DNA of 26,628 nt from Spirochaetaceae bacterium (GCA_003566875.1 PXBQ01000192.1:1-26628); one strand, 5' to 3'. Counted from the stretch's first letter, positions 1 through 8,352 are shown. Made by a program: numbers and translations. Notes: generated from the letters alone by a model not told the origin.

Positions 1-906
1 GTCAGCGAGCTCATCGTGATGGCGATGCAAGGTCTCTTGAATGCCGGAGACGAGATGTTGATTCCCACACCCGATTATCCACTCTGGACCGCGGCGGTTC
101 ATCTCTCCGGCGGAAAGGCGGTCCACTACGTCTGCGACGAGGGGCAGGGATGGCTTCCCGATCTCAACGATATTCGGTCAAAAATCACTGCCAATACGAA
201 AGGGATCGTGATCATCAACCCCAATAACCCGACCGGCGCGACCTACCCCGTAGAAATTCTTCAAGGTGTGCACGATATCGCGGCCGAACACGGCTTGATT
301 GTGTACTCCGACGAGATCTACGACAAGATCGTGTACGACGACGTGAAGACGTGTTCGTTGGCGTCTCTCGGAGACGACATTTTCTGCGTAACCTTTGGTG
401 GAATCTCGAAAGTCTACCGCGCGGCGGGGTTCCGCGCGGGGTGGATGGTCTTGAGCGGCAGAAAAGGCCCGGCGGGTGACTATCGTGAAGGGCTCGACAT
501 GCTCGCGAACATGCGGCTCTGCAGTAACGTGCCCGCTCAGTTCGCGATCCAGGCCGCGCTCGGTGGGTACCAGAGCATCATGGACCTTGTCGCTCCGGGA
601 GGACGGTTGCGGCAGCAGCGAGATGCGGCGTACGCGGCAATAACGGCGATACCGGGTGTGAGTTGTGTCAAGCCGAGCGGTGCATTCTACTTGTTCCCGC
701 GTCTTGACGAGAAGATGTTCGGAGTGAAAAACGACCAAGAGTTTGTGCTCGACTTGCTTCGCGAGAAAAAAATTCTGGTCGTGCAGGGCACGGGCTTCAA
801 CTGGATACGACCGGATCACTTTAGGGTTGTTTTTCTTCCCGACGAGGAGACCCTGACGACAGCGATCACCGGCATTGCCGACTTTCTCTCGTGGTACAAA
901 CAGTGA
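1..906 (+). CDS. alaA: AlaA-like alanine aminotransferase, 5'-truncated by window edge
   Basis: This is the C-terminal three quarters of a class I/II PLP-dependent aminotransferase. The open frame continues to base 1, so the true start lies outside the window. Visible fold-type I landmarks are the NPNNPTG segment (bases about 217-240), the SDEIYDKI segment that holds the PLP-pyridine aspartate, the SK lysine codon at 409-411 that would form the Schiff base, and the following RAAGFRAGW segment with the phosphate-binding arginine. Segments such as SELIV, PDYPLWTAAV, GKAVHY, MRLCSNVPAQ and ALGGYQSI match what I remember of E. coli AlaA almost residue for residue. That enzyme makes alanine from pyruvate and glutamate in the cytoplasm. 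Substrate preference is inferred from this similarity. gltX begins 25 nt downstream on the same strand. Confidence 0.85.
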   Translation, partial: VSELIVMAMQGLLNAGDEMLIPTPDYPLWTAAVHLSGGKAVHYVCDEGQGWLPDLNDIRSKITANTKGIVIINPNNPTGATYPVEILQGVHDIAAEHGLIVYSDEIYDKIVYDDVKTCSLASLGDDIFCVTFGGISKVYRAAGFRAGWMVLSGRKGPAGDYREGLDMLANMRLCSNVPAQFAIQAALGGYQSIMDLVAPGGRLRQQRDAAYAAITAIPGVSCVKPSGAFYLFPRLDEKMFGVKNDQEFVLDLLREKKILVVQGTGFNWIRPDHFRVVFLPDEETLTTAITGIADFLSWYKQ

Positions 907-920
907 CGACGCATCGTTTC

Positions 921-926
921 AGGAGG
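921..926 (+). promoter_or_regulatory. Shine-Dalgarno site that fixes the gltX start
   Basis: A perfect AGGAGG lies 5 nt before the ATG at 932. It favours that start over an in-frame upstream start at 875, which would overlap the aminotransferase and add 19 residues that do not belong to the family. Confidence 0.8.
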
Positions 927-931
927 TTTGC

Positions 932-2407
932 ATGAATGTACGTGTACGGTACGCGCCGTCGCCGACGGGGCTGCAACACATCGGTAGCGTGAGGACCGCC
1001 CTTTTTAACTATCTCTACGCGCGCGCGACGGGCGGCACGTTTGTCTTGCGTATCGAAGATACCGACCGTGAACGGTTTTCTCCCGATGCTCTCGACGATA
1101 TTTACGACACGTTTCGTTGGTTGGGGGTATCGTGGGACGAAGGGCCCGATGTCGGAGGGCCGTACGGGCCGTACTTCCAGTCGCAACGCGCCGATCTTTA
1201 CCGGGCCCACGCCGAGAGTCTGCTTAGCTCGGGCCACGCGTATCGTTGTTACTGCACGGCCGAACGACTCGCCGACCTGCGCGAACAGCAGGCGCAAAAA
1301 AAAGGCGAACAAGGGTACGACCGAAGGTGTCGCACGCTCTCGGACGACGAGAGAACACGCTTAGAAAATTCCGGGGCGCCGTCGGTAATCCGGTTCCGTG
1401 TTCCGCTCGAAGGGAGCTCCGTATTCGAGGACACGATTCTCGGAGCGGTGAAACGGAAGAACCGCGACATTAACCCCGACCCCGTGCTTCTGAAGAGCGA
1501 CGGTTTTCCGACGTACCACTTGGCGAACGTCGTCGACGACCACCTCATGGAGATCACACACATCCTACGCGCGCAGGAGTGGGTTCCTTCGGCCTCGCTG
1601 CACGTTCTGTTGTACGAGGCATTCGGTTGGTCGCCGCCGGTATTCTGCCATTTGCCGATGGTTATGGGCAAGGACGGCAAGAAACTCTCGAAGCGTCACG
1701 GTTCGACGAGTGTCGTTGATTTCAGAACAGCCGGATATCTTAGCGACGCGGTAGTGAACTACATCGCGCTTCTGGGATGGGCGTTCGATGACAAGACCGA
1801 GTTTTTTACGCGTGAGGAGCTCGAGACGAAATTTTCGATCGAGAGACTGAACAAATCGCCGGCGGTTTTTGATTACAAGAAACTCGAGTGGTTCAACGGC
1901 GCGTACATCAGGGCGCTGAGCGACACGGAGTTGGTAGACGCGATGATTCCGTTTCTTGAGATCGCGGGACTCGTCACAAATCCTCCGAGCGCCGAGCACC
2001 GTGAGGTTCTTGACGGCGTTGCGCCGCTCGTGAAGGAAAGATTGAAGCTCCTGTCCGATGCGCCCGAGGCGCTGCGGTTTCTCCTGAGCGAGATCGATCC
2101 GCCGAGTCTCGAAGATCTTGTCCCGAAGAAAGCCGGGCCGAAAGACGCGCTCGTAGCGCTGCAGGAAGCCGAGAAACTGCTCGACGGATTCTTCGATCGA
2201 ACCGACGAACAGAACGAGGAAAGGTTCCGCGAAGCATCCGAAAGACTCGAGATGAAACTCGGCCATCTCCTGATGCCGGTTAGAGCCGCGGTGACGGGAA
2301 GCTCCGTCTCCCCGCCGCTTTTCGGTTCGATCCGACTGCTCGGTGAAGCCAAAACGCGTGCCCGAATCTCCGAGGCGATCGACCGGCTCAAGGAAGCGAC
2401 CGAGTAA
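932..2407 (+). CDS. gltX: Glutamate-tRNA ligase (GluRS)
   Basis: This 491-residue class I aminoacyl-tRNA synthetase charges tRNA with glutamate. The protein opens with VRYAPSPTG and carries the HIGH-type motif as HIGS at residues 16-19. The KMSKS-type motif is KLSKR at about 251-255, followed by HGSTSV, which is typical of bacterial GluRS. The length is normal. In the insertion that binds zinc in E. coli GluRS (Cys, Cys, Cys, His), this protein keeps C106 and C108 and a third cysteine in RRCRTL. The position expected to hold the histidine is threonine, so the zinc site may be altered or absent. The start is set by a perfect AGGAGG. The gene sits between the aminotransferase and glyS, with 51 nt before glyS, and is probably co-transcribed with them. 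Whether it is discriminating or non-discriminating cannot be told from this window. Confidence 0.95.
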   Translation: MNVRVRYAPSPTGLQHIGSVRTALFNYLYARATGGTFVLRIEDTDRERFSPDALDDIYDTFRWLGVSWDEGPDVGGPYGPYFQSQRADLYRAHAESLLSSGHAYRCYCTAERLADLREQQAQKKGEQGYDRRCRTLSDDERTRLENSGAPSVIRFRVPLEGSSVFEDTILGAVKRKNRDINPDPVLLKSDGFPTYHLANVVDDHLMEITHILRAQEWVPSASLHVLLYEAFGWSPPVFCHLPMVMGKDGKKLSKRHGSTSVVDFRTAGYLSDAVVNYIALLGWAFDDKTEFFTREELETKFSIERLNKSPAVFDYKKLEWFNGAYIRALSDTELVDAMIPFLEIAGLVTNPPSAEHREVLDGVAPLVKERLKLLSDAPEALRFLLSEIDPPSLEDLVPKKAGPKDALVALQEAEKLLDGFFDRTDEQNEERFREASERLEMKLGHLLMPVRAAVTGSSVSPPLFGSIRLLGEAKTRARISEAIDRLKEATE

Positions 2408-2458
2408 CGCGCGGTCATCCTGCGAAGCAACACAACAAAACTACGAAAAGAGGTCAAA

Positions 2459-3823
2459 ATGGCGACAGCGAAGAGTGACATAACGATGGAGAAGATTGTC
2501 TCGCTCTGCAAGAGACGTGGTTTCATCTTCCCATCGTCGGACATCTACGGGGGCTTGAGTTCGGCGTGGGATTATGGCCCGCTTGGGGTCGAACTTAAGA
2601 GCAGGATCCAGAAGTTCTGGTGGCGCGAGATGACGCAACTTCACGACGAGATCGTCGGCATCGACGCATCGATTTTGATGCATCCGCGCGTCTGGGAGGC
2701 GTCGGGCCATGTCTCGAGTTTTTCCGACGTGATGGTAGAGGACACGGTCACGAACGAGAGGTATCGGTGGGATCACCTCACCGATGAGCAGCGGGAGACC
2801 AAGACGTCGCCGAACGGCAATCCACTCTCGGAACCGCGGAAATTCAACCTGATGTTCAAGACGAATCTCGGCCCCGTCGCCGACGACGGTTCGGTCGTGT
2901 ACCTACGGCCCGAGACCGCTCAAGGGATTTACGTTAACTTCAAGAACGTCGTTCAAACCAGTCGCGTCCGGATTCCGTTCGGGATCGCTCAGGTTGGAAA
3001 GGCTTTCCGAAACGAAATCGTGACGAAGAACTTCATTTTTCGGACGTGCGAGTTTGAACAGATGGAGATGCAGTACTTCGTGCATCCGTCGGAAGACACT
3101 CGGTGGTTTGAGTACTGGAAAGCGGAGAGGCTCGCGTACTACGAGAAACTCGGGATCAAGCCGTCCAGACTCCGTTTCGAGGAGCACGGTCCGGACGAGC
3201 TCGCTCACTACGCGAAAGCCGCGTTCGATATACAGTTTGAGTTCCCTTTCGGCTGGCAGGAGCTCGAAGGAATTCACAATCGAACCGATTTTGACCTTTC
3301 GCGGCACTCCGAGTTCTCCGGGAAGGATCTCACGTACCTCGACGATCAAACAAACGAACGATACCTGCCGTACATCATCGAGACATCGGCCGGGCTGACG
3401 CGCAGCGTGCTGATGGCGCTCTGCGACGCGTACGAGGAAGAGGAAGTCGGCGAGAACGACGTCCGGACCGTGTTGCGATTTCATCCCGCGATCGCGCCGA
3501 TCACCGTGGGGGTCTTCCCGCTTGTGAAGAAAGACGGCCTCGCGGACAAAGCGAAGGAAATCGAACGAGCATTACGCGAAGATTTCTCTACGTTTTACGA
3601 TCAAGGTGGAGCAATCGGGCGGCGGTATCGCCGACAGGACGAAATCGGTACGCCGTTCTGTGTGACCGTCGACTACCAAACGATGGAGGATGGAACGGTC
3701 ACTCTTCGGTACCGCGACTCGATGGAACAGCAACGCGTCGCGGTCGCCGAACTCGACGCGACGATCCGGGACGCGATCCGCACGTACAGGAGGACCGACG
3801 CACACAAGAGGACCGAACCATGA
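2459..3823 (+). CDS. glyS: Glycine-tRNA ligase, single-chain (alpha2) type
   Basis: This 454-residue class II synthetase is of the homodimeric, eukaryote/archaeon-like type, not the alpha2-beta2 type of E. coli. It starts with a segment around CKRRGFIFPSSDIYGGL, followed by the WDYGPLGVELK block that marks this family. Class II motif 2 is seen around FRNEI (about residue 184) with RTCEFEQMEM after it. Motif 3 is GLTRSVLMALCDAY near residues 310-325. The C-terminal anticodon-binding domain begins near the PITVGVFPLVKK segment. The ATG is preceded by AAAAGAGGT at a workable spacing. The stop codon overlaps the tyrS start as ATGA, which points to translational coupling. Single-chain GlyRS is also what I recall for other spirochaetes. 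Confidence 0.95.
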   Translation: MATAKSDITMEKIVSLCKRRGFIFPSSDIYGGLSSAWDYGPLGVELKSRIQKFWWREMTQLHDEIVGIDASILMHPRVWEASGHVSSFSDVMVEDTVTNERYRWDHLTDEQRETKTSPNGNPLSEPRKFNLMFKTNLGPVADDGSVVYLRPETAQGIYVNFKNVVQTSRVRIPFGIAQVGKAFRNEIVTKNFIFRTCEFEQMEMQYFVHPSEDTRWFEYWKAERLAYYEKLGIKPSRLRFEEHGPDELAHYAKAAFDIQFEFPFGWQELEGIHNRTDFDLSRHSEFSGKDLTYLDDQTNERYLPYIIETSAGLTRSVLMALCDAYEEEEVGENDVRTVLRFHPAIAPITVGVFPLVKKDGLADKAKEIERALREDFSTFYDQGGAIGRRYRRQDEIGTPFCVTVDYQTMEDGTVTLRYRDSMEQQRVAVAELDATIRDAIRTYRRTDAHKRTEP

Positions 3824-5043
3824 GTGGTGGTTTTGATGCGCTGACGCGGCGTGGTTTCGTGCAGCAATGTACCGACCACGACGCGGTCTCGCGCGAGCTG
3901 AACGACGGAAAAATCGTGTTCTACGTTGGGTTTGATCCGACCGGTCGGAGTCTGCACGCGGGCCATTTAATCCCTCTTTTTGCGCTCGCGCATCTTGTTC
4001 GTGCGGGGCACACCGCTATCGCATTGGTCGGAGGCGGAACCGCGCGAATCGGTGATCCGTCGGGCAAGACTGAAATGCGAAGAATGCTCACCGTCGAGGA
4101 TATTCAGGCAAACGCGTTGTCGATCCGTGGGCAGATCGACCGGTTTCTTTCGGCGGCCGGAGCATCGGCCGAGATCGTCGACAACGCGGATTGGCTCGCC
4201 GATCTGAATTACATCGAGTTTCTTCGTGATATCGGCCGTCACTTTTCGGTAAACCGGATGTTGTCGTTCGAGACGTACAAGATGCGCCTCGAGACGGGTT
4301 TATCATTCATCGAGTTTAACTATCAGCTTCTTCAGTCTTACGATTTTCTCGAGTTGTACCGCCGGCACGGCTGTACGCTTCAAGTAGGTGGCGACGATCA
4401 GTGGGGCAACATCGTTGCCGGTGCGGATCTAATCCGCAGAGTCGAGGCGGGCCTGGCACAGGGCCTGACGTTTCCCCTCGTAACGCGCGCCGATGGGAAA
4501 AAAATGGGCAAAACCGAGAAAGGCGCCGTCTTTCTCGATCCGGAGCTATGCTCGCCGTACGATTTTTTTCAGTACTGGCGAAACGTCCCGGATCAGGACG
4601 TCGGGCGGTTCCTTAACCTCTACACTTTTCTGCCGGACGACGAGGTCGCGCGCCTCGCGTCGCTGCGCGACAAGGAGATCAACGTCGCAAAAGAGTCACT
4701 CGCGTACGAGTTGACGCGACTTGTTCACGGTGCAGAGCAGGCAAAGACCGCGCGCGAAGCCGCCCGTTCTGCCTTCACCGGCGGCGCCGCAACCGAAGGA
4801 ACTCCTGAACTGATACTCGACGCGGACGAAATCGACGGTCCGGTCGTGATCATCGAGCTTTTTGTCCGTACGGGATTGTGTGGATCAAAGAGCGAAGCCC
4901 GACGGCTGTTCGCACAAGGTGGCGCGTACGTTGACGACGAGGCGCTGAGCGATCCCGACGCGACCGTCGAGCCGGTGCGATTGAAGGAGGGAATCATGCT
5001 GAGGGCCGGGAAGAAACGGTACTACCGCGTCGTCCGCGCATGA
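3820..5043 (+). CDS. tyrS: Tyrosine-tRNA ligase
   Basis: This 407-residue class I synthetase charges tRNA-Tyr. The Rossmann catalytic domain begins around VFYVGFDPTG. The HIGH motif appears as HAGH at residues 46-49. IGDPSGKTEMR follows, and the KMSKS loop is KMGKT near residues 228-232. QVGGDDQWGN supplies the tyrosine-binding segment. A C-terminal S4 RNA-binding domain occupies roughly residues 340-405, including the GSKSEARRLFAQGGAYVDD stretch. The gene overlaps glyS upstream by 4 nt and the ABC permease downstream by 4 nt, both as ATGA. This suggests one tightly coupled polycistron. No T-box leader or other specific control element was seen. Confidence 0.95.
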   Translation: MSGGFDALTRRGFVQQCTDHDAVSRELNDGKIVFYVGFDPTGRSLHAGHLIPLFALAHLVRAGHTAIALVGGGTARIGDPSGKTEMRRMLTVEDIQANALSIRGQIDRFLSAAGASAEIVDNADWLADLNYIEFLRDIGRHFSVNRMLSFETYKMRLETGLSFIEFNYQLLQSYDFLELYRRHGCTLQVGGDDQWGNIVAGADLIRRVEAGLAQGLTFPLVTRADGKKMGKTEKGAVFLDPELCSPYDFFQYWRNVPDQDVGRFLNLYTFLPDDEVARLASLRDKEINVAKESLAYELTRLVHGAEQAKTAREAARSAFTGGAATEGTPELILDADEIDGPVVIIELFVRTGLCGSKSEARRLFAQGGAYVDDEALSDPDATVEPVRLKEGIMLRAGKKRYYRVVRA

Positions 5044-5825
5044 ACCGTCGCGGATACGTCGTGGTCTTCGCGGGAGTCGCGAGTATTCTCGTGGTGTGGA
5101 AAATCGCCTCGAACGTGATCGGAGCCGAGATAATCCTGCCAAGCCCAGAACGAACGGTCGCGGAGGTGTTCTCGGTCGTGTCGTCACCACGGTTCTTCGC
5201 GTCGGTTCTCGCGACGACTCGGCGCGGTATCGTGGGTTTTCTGGTTTCGGCGGGGCTCGGTGTCGTTTTCGGCATCGCGGCAGGGCTGTCACGTCCGATC
5301 GGTAACGGGCTACGACCAAGTATCGTCGTGATCCAGTCGACGCCCGTGATGGCGGTTATTCTTCTTGCTTTGATCTGGTTCCGAACGGAAACGGTTCCGG
5401 TGTTCGTCGCGTTTCTTATGACGTTTCCTATCGTGTTCGGAAACGTCCGCGACGGTATCGGCACGGTCGATCCCCATCTGATCGAGATGGCGCGCGTATA
5501 CCGTGTCTCTCGCACCCGAACCCTGCTCTCGGTGTACATTCCTTCGGTCACGCCTTTTTTTCTGGCGGGTATGAGGACGGCGCTCGCATTGACGTGGAAG
5601 GTCGTGATCGCCGCGGAGATCCTTTCTCAGCCGCGATACGGCATCGGAAGTGAGATGAACGAAGCGCGGATCTTCTTGATCACCGCTCGCGTTTTTGCAT
5701 GGACTATCATCGCGATCTCTCTTGCCGCCGTTGGGGACGCGACAATGTACGCGGTGTCGCGGGCCGTTACCGGCCGACGCGCGGCGATCAGCCGGAAACG
5801 GCTCGCGGAGATAGATCGTGGGTGA
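5040..5825 (+). CDS. ABC transporter permease, SsuC/TauC/ThiX-like family
   Basis: This 261-residue inner-membrane protein has an N-terminal membrane segment (about residues 6-24) and several further hydrophobic spans. The cytoplasmic coupling (EAA) loop lies near residues 149-170, in the EMARVYRVSRTR region ending at YIPSV. This loop contacts the ATPase in binding-protein-dependent importers. The overall pattern, including ILPSPERT near the start and QSTPVMAVI at residues 99-107, fits the nitrate/taurine/sulfonate/pyrimidine importer group. The substrate cannot be deduced: no periplasmic binding protein gene lies in the window. The ATG overlaps the tyrS stop (ATGA) and there is no clear independent Shine-Dalgarno site, so translation probably depends on coupling to tyrS. 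Confidence 0.85.
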   Translation: MNRRGYVVVFAGVASILVVWKIASNVIGAEIILPSPERTVAEVFSVVSSPRFFASVLATTRRGIVGFLVSAGLGVVFGIAAGLSRPIGNGLRPSIVVIQSTPVMAVILLALIWFRTETVPVFVAFLMTFPIVFGNVRDGIGTVDPHLIEMARVYRVSRTRTLLSVYIPSVTPFFLAGMRTALALTWKVVIAAEILSQPRYGIGSEMNEARIFLITARVFAWTIIAISLAAVGDATMYAVSRAVTGRRAAISRKRLAEIDRG

Positions 5826-6585
5826 CTCGATGCGATCGCGCATGGACGGTCCTGCCGAACCGAGAACCGGGCTGTTTGCGGTCACAAAGAGATTCGGTGC
5901 CACGACGGTTTTCTCCGAGTTCACGATGCCGGTACGACGCGGCGTGACGACGTCGGTGCTCGGACCGTCCGGATGCGGGAAAACGACATTACTGCGGCTT
6001 CTTTCGGGTTTGCTCGATCCGGATTCGGGTGCGGTTGAAGGAGTCGGGCAGGGGCCTCACGGTTTTGTCTTTCAGGACCCGTGTTTGCTTCCTTGGAGAA
6101 CGGTACGGGAGAATATCCGTTTTGTCGTTCCGCGGCAAAAAAGCGATCGCACGCGCGATTTTATCGACGCTCTTCTGCGCGATGTCGGGCTGCTCGCGTG
6201 GGCGGAATCGCTTCCATCGGAGTTATCGGGCGGAATGCGTCGGAGAGTTGCGCTCGCACGCGCGTTCGCTTTGGACACGGAGTTCGTGTTTCTTGACGAG
6301 CCCTTTCAAGGCCTCGACGTTCCTCTGAAACTCGAAATCGTGTCTGTATTTAACGCCCTACGCTCGTCGAGACGCCCGACGGTCGTTTTTGTTACGCACG
6401 ACATACCCGACGCCGCGCTCATGGGCGAGGAGATTGTCGTGCTTTCGGGTGCCCCGACTGCCGTGAGCGAATGCTTTTCGTGTTTGACCGATCCGGGCGA
6501 ACGTTCGCCCGACGATCCCGAGGTGCTCGAGCTTTCTGCGCGGTTGTACCGGTCGGTTCTTGGTTCGAGTCGCGGCGGAGAATGA
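5818..6585 (+). CDS. ABC transporter ATP-binding protein, partner of the upstream permease
   Basis: This 255-residue cytoplasmic ATPase powers the adjacent permease. Motifs in order are Walker A GPSGCGKTT (residues 49-57), the Q-loop glutamine at 86 in FVFQDPCLLPWRTV, the signature LSGGM at 136-140, Walker B FVFLDE at 156-161, and the H-loop histidine at 194 in FVTHD. All catalytic residues are present. QDPCLLPW is typical of SsuB/TauB-like ATPases. I chose the GTG start at 5818 because GGAG sits 7 nt before it. It overlaps the permease stop by 8 nt. An ATG at 5830 is an alternative. The last 167 nt are also read on the opposite strand by the rRNA methyltransferase gene, an unusual coding overlap. 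Confidence 0.88.
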   Translation: MGDSMRSRMDGPAEPRTGLFAVTKRFGATTVFSEFTMPVRRGVTTSVLGPSGCGKTTLLRLLSGLLDPDSGAVEGVGQGPHGFVFQDPCLLPWRTVRENIRFVVPRQKSDRTRDFIDALLRDVGLLAWAESLPSELSGGMRRRVALARAFALDTEFVFLDEPFQGLDVPLKLEIVSVFNALRSSRRPTVVFVTHDIPDAALMGEEIVVLSGAPTAVSECFSCLTDPGERSPDDPEVLELSARLYRSVLGSSRGGE

Positions 6586-7525
6586 AACATTGGTGAATTT
6601 TCCGGTCGCGGAAATCCGTCGGGATTGTCGTGTTCGTGATATCGGTGATCTCTCGTGACTCGATCTCGTCGAGCCGGAGTCGAAACTTGCGGTGATTCGT
6701 CGAAAAGAGCACGAACCCGTCGGGCGACAGCAACCTGAGGCACGTGTTGATCAGCGCGGGATGATCACGGAGGATGTCGAGCGTTCCGTCCATTTTTTTG
6801 CTGTTTGAGAACGTCGGCGGATCGAGAATTACGATGTCAAACCGGTTTTTTCGCTCGAGACACCCGCGCAGGTACTCGGCGACGTCGGCGCGAACGAAGG
6901 TTGTGTGGTCGTCGAACAGGCCGTTCAGAGACATATTCTCTTCAGCCCACGCGAGGTACGTGTTGGACAGGTCGACAGAGGTCACCGACGTCGCACCTCC
7001 GGCTGCCGCGTGGACCGAGAAAGACCCCGTGTAACAAAACAGGTTAAGAACCGACTTCCCGACCGAGGTATCGCGGATCATCGAGCGCGTATCGCGGTGG
7101 TCGAGGAAGAGGCCGGTGTCGAGATAATCCGACAAGTTGACGATGAAACGAAGATTGCTCTCGACGACCTCGATTTTCCGGCCCGCCGCACGCAACCTCT
7201 CGTATTGTGAGTTTCCTTTTTGCGGCGTTCGTGTCTTGAGGTACACGTTGTCCGGCTGAACGGATAGCGCGCGTGCAGCCGCCGACACCATCGTATCGAC
7301 CCAATCACGTCGAGCCTGCGAAGCGGCTTCTTCAGGCCGCATGTGCGCAGCTACGACAAGGTTCGACCCATATACCTCAACGGTGAACGGTAGTTCCGGC
7401 ACGTCGCGATCGTAGATCCGAAAGCACGTTGTACCGACCCTTCGTGCCCATCGCGAAAGATGTTTGTGGCGTTTCTTGAGACGGTTCGAGAAAACGACCG
7501 CCTGGTTTTGTGATACGTCGTCCAA
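6419..7525 (-). CDS. rlmK: Stand-alone RlmK-type 23S rRNA (guanine-N7) methyltransferase
   Basis: This 368-residue SAM-dependent methyltransferase corresponds to the C-terminal RlmK half of the E. coli RlmL/RlmKL fusion, which makes m7G2069 in 23S rRNA. Shared stretches include FSNRLKKR near the start, LKTRTPQKGNSQY, LSDYLDTGLFLDHR (131-144), the SAM loop LNLFCYTGSFSVHAA (160-174), and LDPPTFSNSK (234-243), the catalytic IV motif. The THUMP/RlmL half is absent. The frame opens at a TTG (7525) with AGGT about 6 nt before it; no ATG or GTG is available. The family fold should end near residue 318. Residues 316-368 are an arginine-rich low-complexity tail encoded wholly antisense to the ABC ATPase. 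The gene lies 2 nt after rex, so the two are almost certainly co-transcribed. Confidence 0.85.
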   Translation of the reverse strand: MDDVSQNQAVVFSNRLKKRHKHLSRWARRVGTTCFRIYDRDVPELPFTVEVYGSNLVVAAHMRPEEAASQARRDWVDTMVSAAARALSVQPDNVYLKTRTPQKGNSQYERLRAAGRKIEVVESNLRFIVNLSDYLDTGLFLDHRDTRSMIRDTSVGKSVLNLFCYTGSFSVHAAAGGATSVTSVDLSNTYLAWAEENMSLNGLFDDHTTFVRADVAEYLRGCLERKNRFDIVILDPPTFSNSKKMDGTLDILRDHPALINTCLRLLSPDGFVLFSTNHRKFRLRLDEIESREITDITNTTIPTDFRDRKIHQCFILRRDSNQEPTGTTAQKARAPRDRRANVRPDRSNTKSIRSRQSGHPKARQSPRP

Positions 7526-7527
7526 AA

Positions 7528-8169
7528 TTACCTGTCCGTGCCGCGGAGCCGCATTTTCACCGATAGCACCGCGTAACCCGATGAGAGGTCCTCTTTCTGC
7601 ACGACTACGCCGGGCGGAAGTTTCAACTTGACGTTCGTGAAATTCCAGATCGCCGTGATTCCGGCCTTAACGAGCAGATCGGCGACTGCCTGAGCGTGCG
7701 AGGACGGTACGGTGAGAATTGCCATCCGTACCGTGCTCTCTTTGACGATGTCGTGAATCCGTCCGAGCGGATACACGGGGGTTCCGTTAAGGTCTTTGCC
7801 GATCTTCTTTTCGTCGAGATCAAACGCGCCGACGAGGTTCATTCCCCTGCGGCGAAACTCACGGTATCCGAGCAACGCGGTGCCGAGATTACCCGCGCCG
7901 ACGAGAATCGCGTTGTGGTCGCGGTCCCAATGCAAAAACGTGTGGATAGCCTGGATCAACTGATCGACGGGAAACCCGAGTCGCGGTTTTCCGACGACGC
8001 CGGTCACGGCGAGGTCTTTGCGTACCTGGATTGGTTCGAGTTCCAACTCCTCGGCGATCACGGTGCCGGATATATACTCCTTGCCTTCCGCCTGCGCGTT
8101 TTCGACAAGGTGAAGGTACGATGGTAGACGCTTGATTGTCGGTAGGCTGGCCAAACGGGTGCTTTTCAT
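7528..8169 (-). CDS. rex: Redox-sensing transcriptional repressor Rex
   Basis: This 213-residue cytoplasmic regulator senses the NADH/NAD+ ratio and in other bacteria represses fermentation and respiration genes. The N-terminal winged helix covers about residues 1-80, including the recognition region ISGTVIAEELELEPIQVRKD and the GKPRLGFPV turn. The Rossmann domain starts with the dinucleotide-binding loop LVGAGNLGTALL at about 89-100. An acidic FDLD follows at 116-119, where the adenine ribose would bind. The C-terminal helix that swaps between subunits is visible near residues 193-208. The length matches the family. The gene has its own upstream region with a good -10 element, and G-rich GGGGGG precedes the ATG. 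No obvious Rex operator (TTGTGAA-N4-TTCACAA) was found upstream, so autoregulation is not supported. Confidence 0.93.
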   Translation of the reverse strand: MKSTRLASLPTIKRLPSYLHLVENAQAEGKEYISGTVIAEELELEPIQVRKDLAVTGVVGKPRLGFPVDQLIQAIHTFLHWDRDHNAILVGAGNLGTALLGYREFRRRGMNLVGAFDLDEKKIGKDLNGTPVYPLGRIHDIVKESTVRMAILTVPSSHAQAVADLLVKAGITAIWNFTNVKLKLPPGVVVQKEDLSSGYAVLSVKMRLRGTDR

Positions 8170-8231
8170 CGTAGATCCCCCCGGTGAAACGGTCTCTTGA
8201 GCGTCATTGTGATCTGCATCGAGCCGAAGCG

Positions 8232-8237
8232 ATTATA
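8232..8237 (-). promoter_or_regulatory. -10 element of the probable rex-rlmK promoter
   Basis: Read on the minus strand this is a perfect TATAAT, about 63 nt before the rex ATG. The hexamer 16-17 nt upstream is AT-rich but a poor match to TTGACA. The promoter call rests on the -10 alone and on its position ahead of the first minus-strand gene. Confidence 0.5.
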
Positions 8238-8340
8238 CCGGATACTCGGACAAATTAATAGGTGTGAACGCGTGACTCAACGGAGTCTCTCGGTTCAAGG
8301 CAAAACACTACGGCTGTCGTGGTGCATCATGAGCGGGTAC

Positions 8341-8352
8341 TTGCGTACGCAA
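8341..8352. repeat. Perfect 12-bp palindrome upstream of the propeller/HEAT gene
   Basis: TTGCGTACGCAA is a perfect palindrome ending 16 nt before the ATG at 8369. Its left half could also serve as a -35 (TTGCGT) with a TATACG -10 at 8363-8368. It could be an operator, but a single 12-bp palindrome may be chance. A weaker inverted repeat (GACTC-N4-GAGTC) lies at 8274-8287. Nothing else was recognised in the rex to propeller gene interval. Confidence 0.3.

Noticed and set aside
875..931. In-frame upstream start for gltX adding 19 residues.
   Set aside because: The perfect AGGAGG site and the family N-terminus (VRYAPSPTG) both point to the ATG at 932.
8170..8300. Possible Rex operator for autoregulation upstream of rex.
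   Set aside because: Only isolated half-site-like pieces (TTGTGA, GTGTGAAC) occur. No TTGTGAA-N4-TTCACAA palindrome is present.
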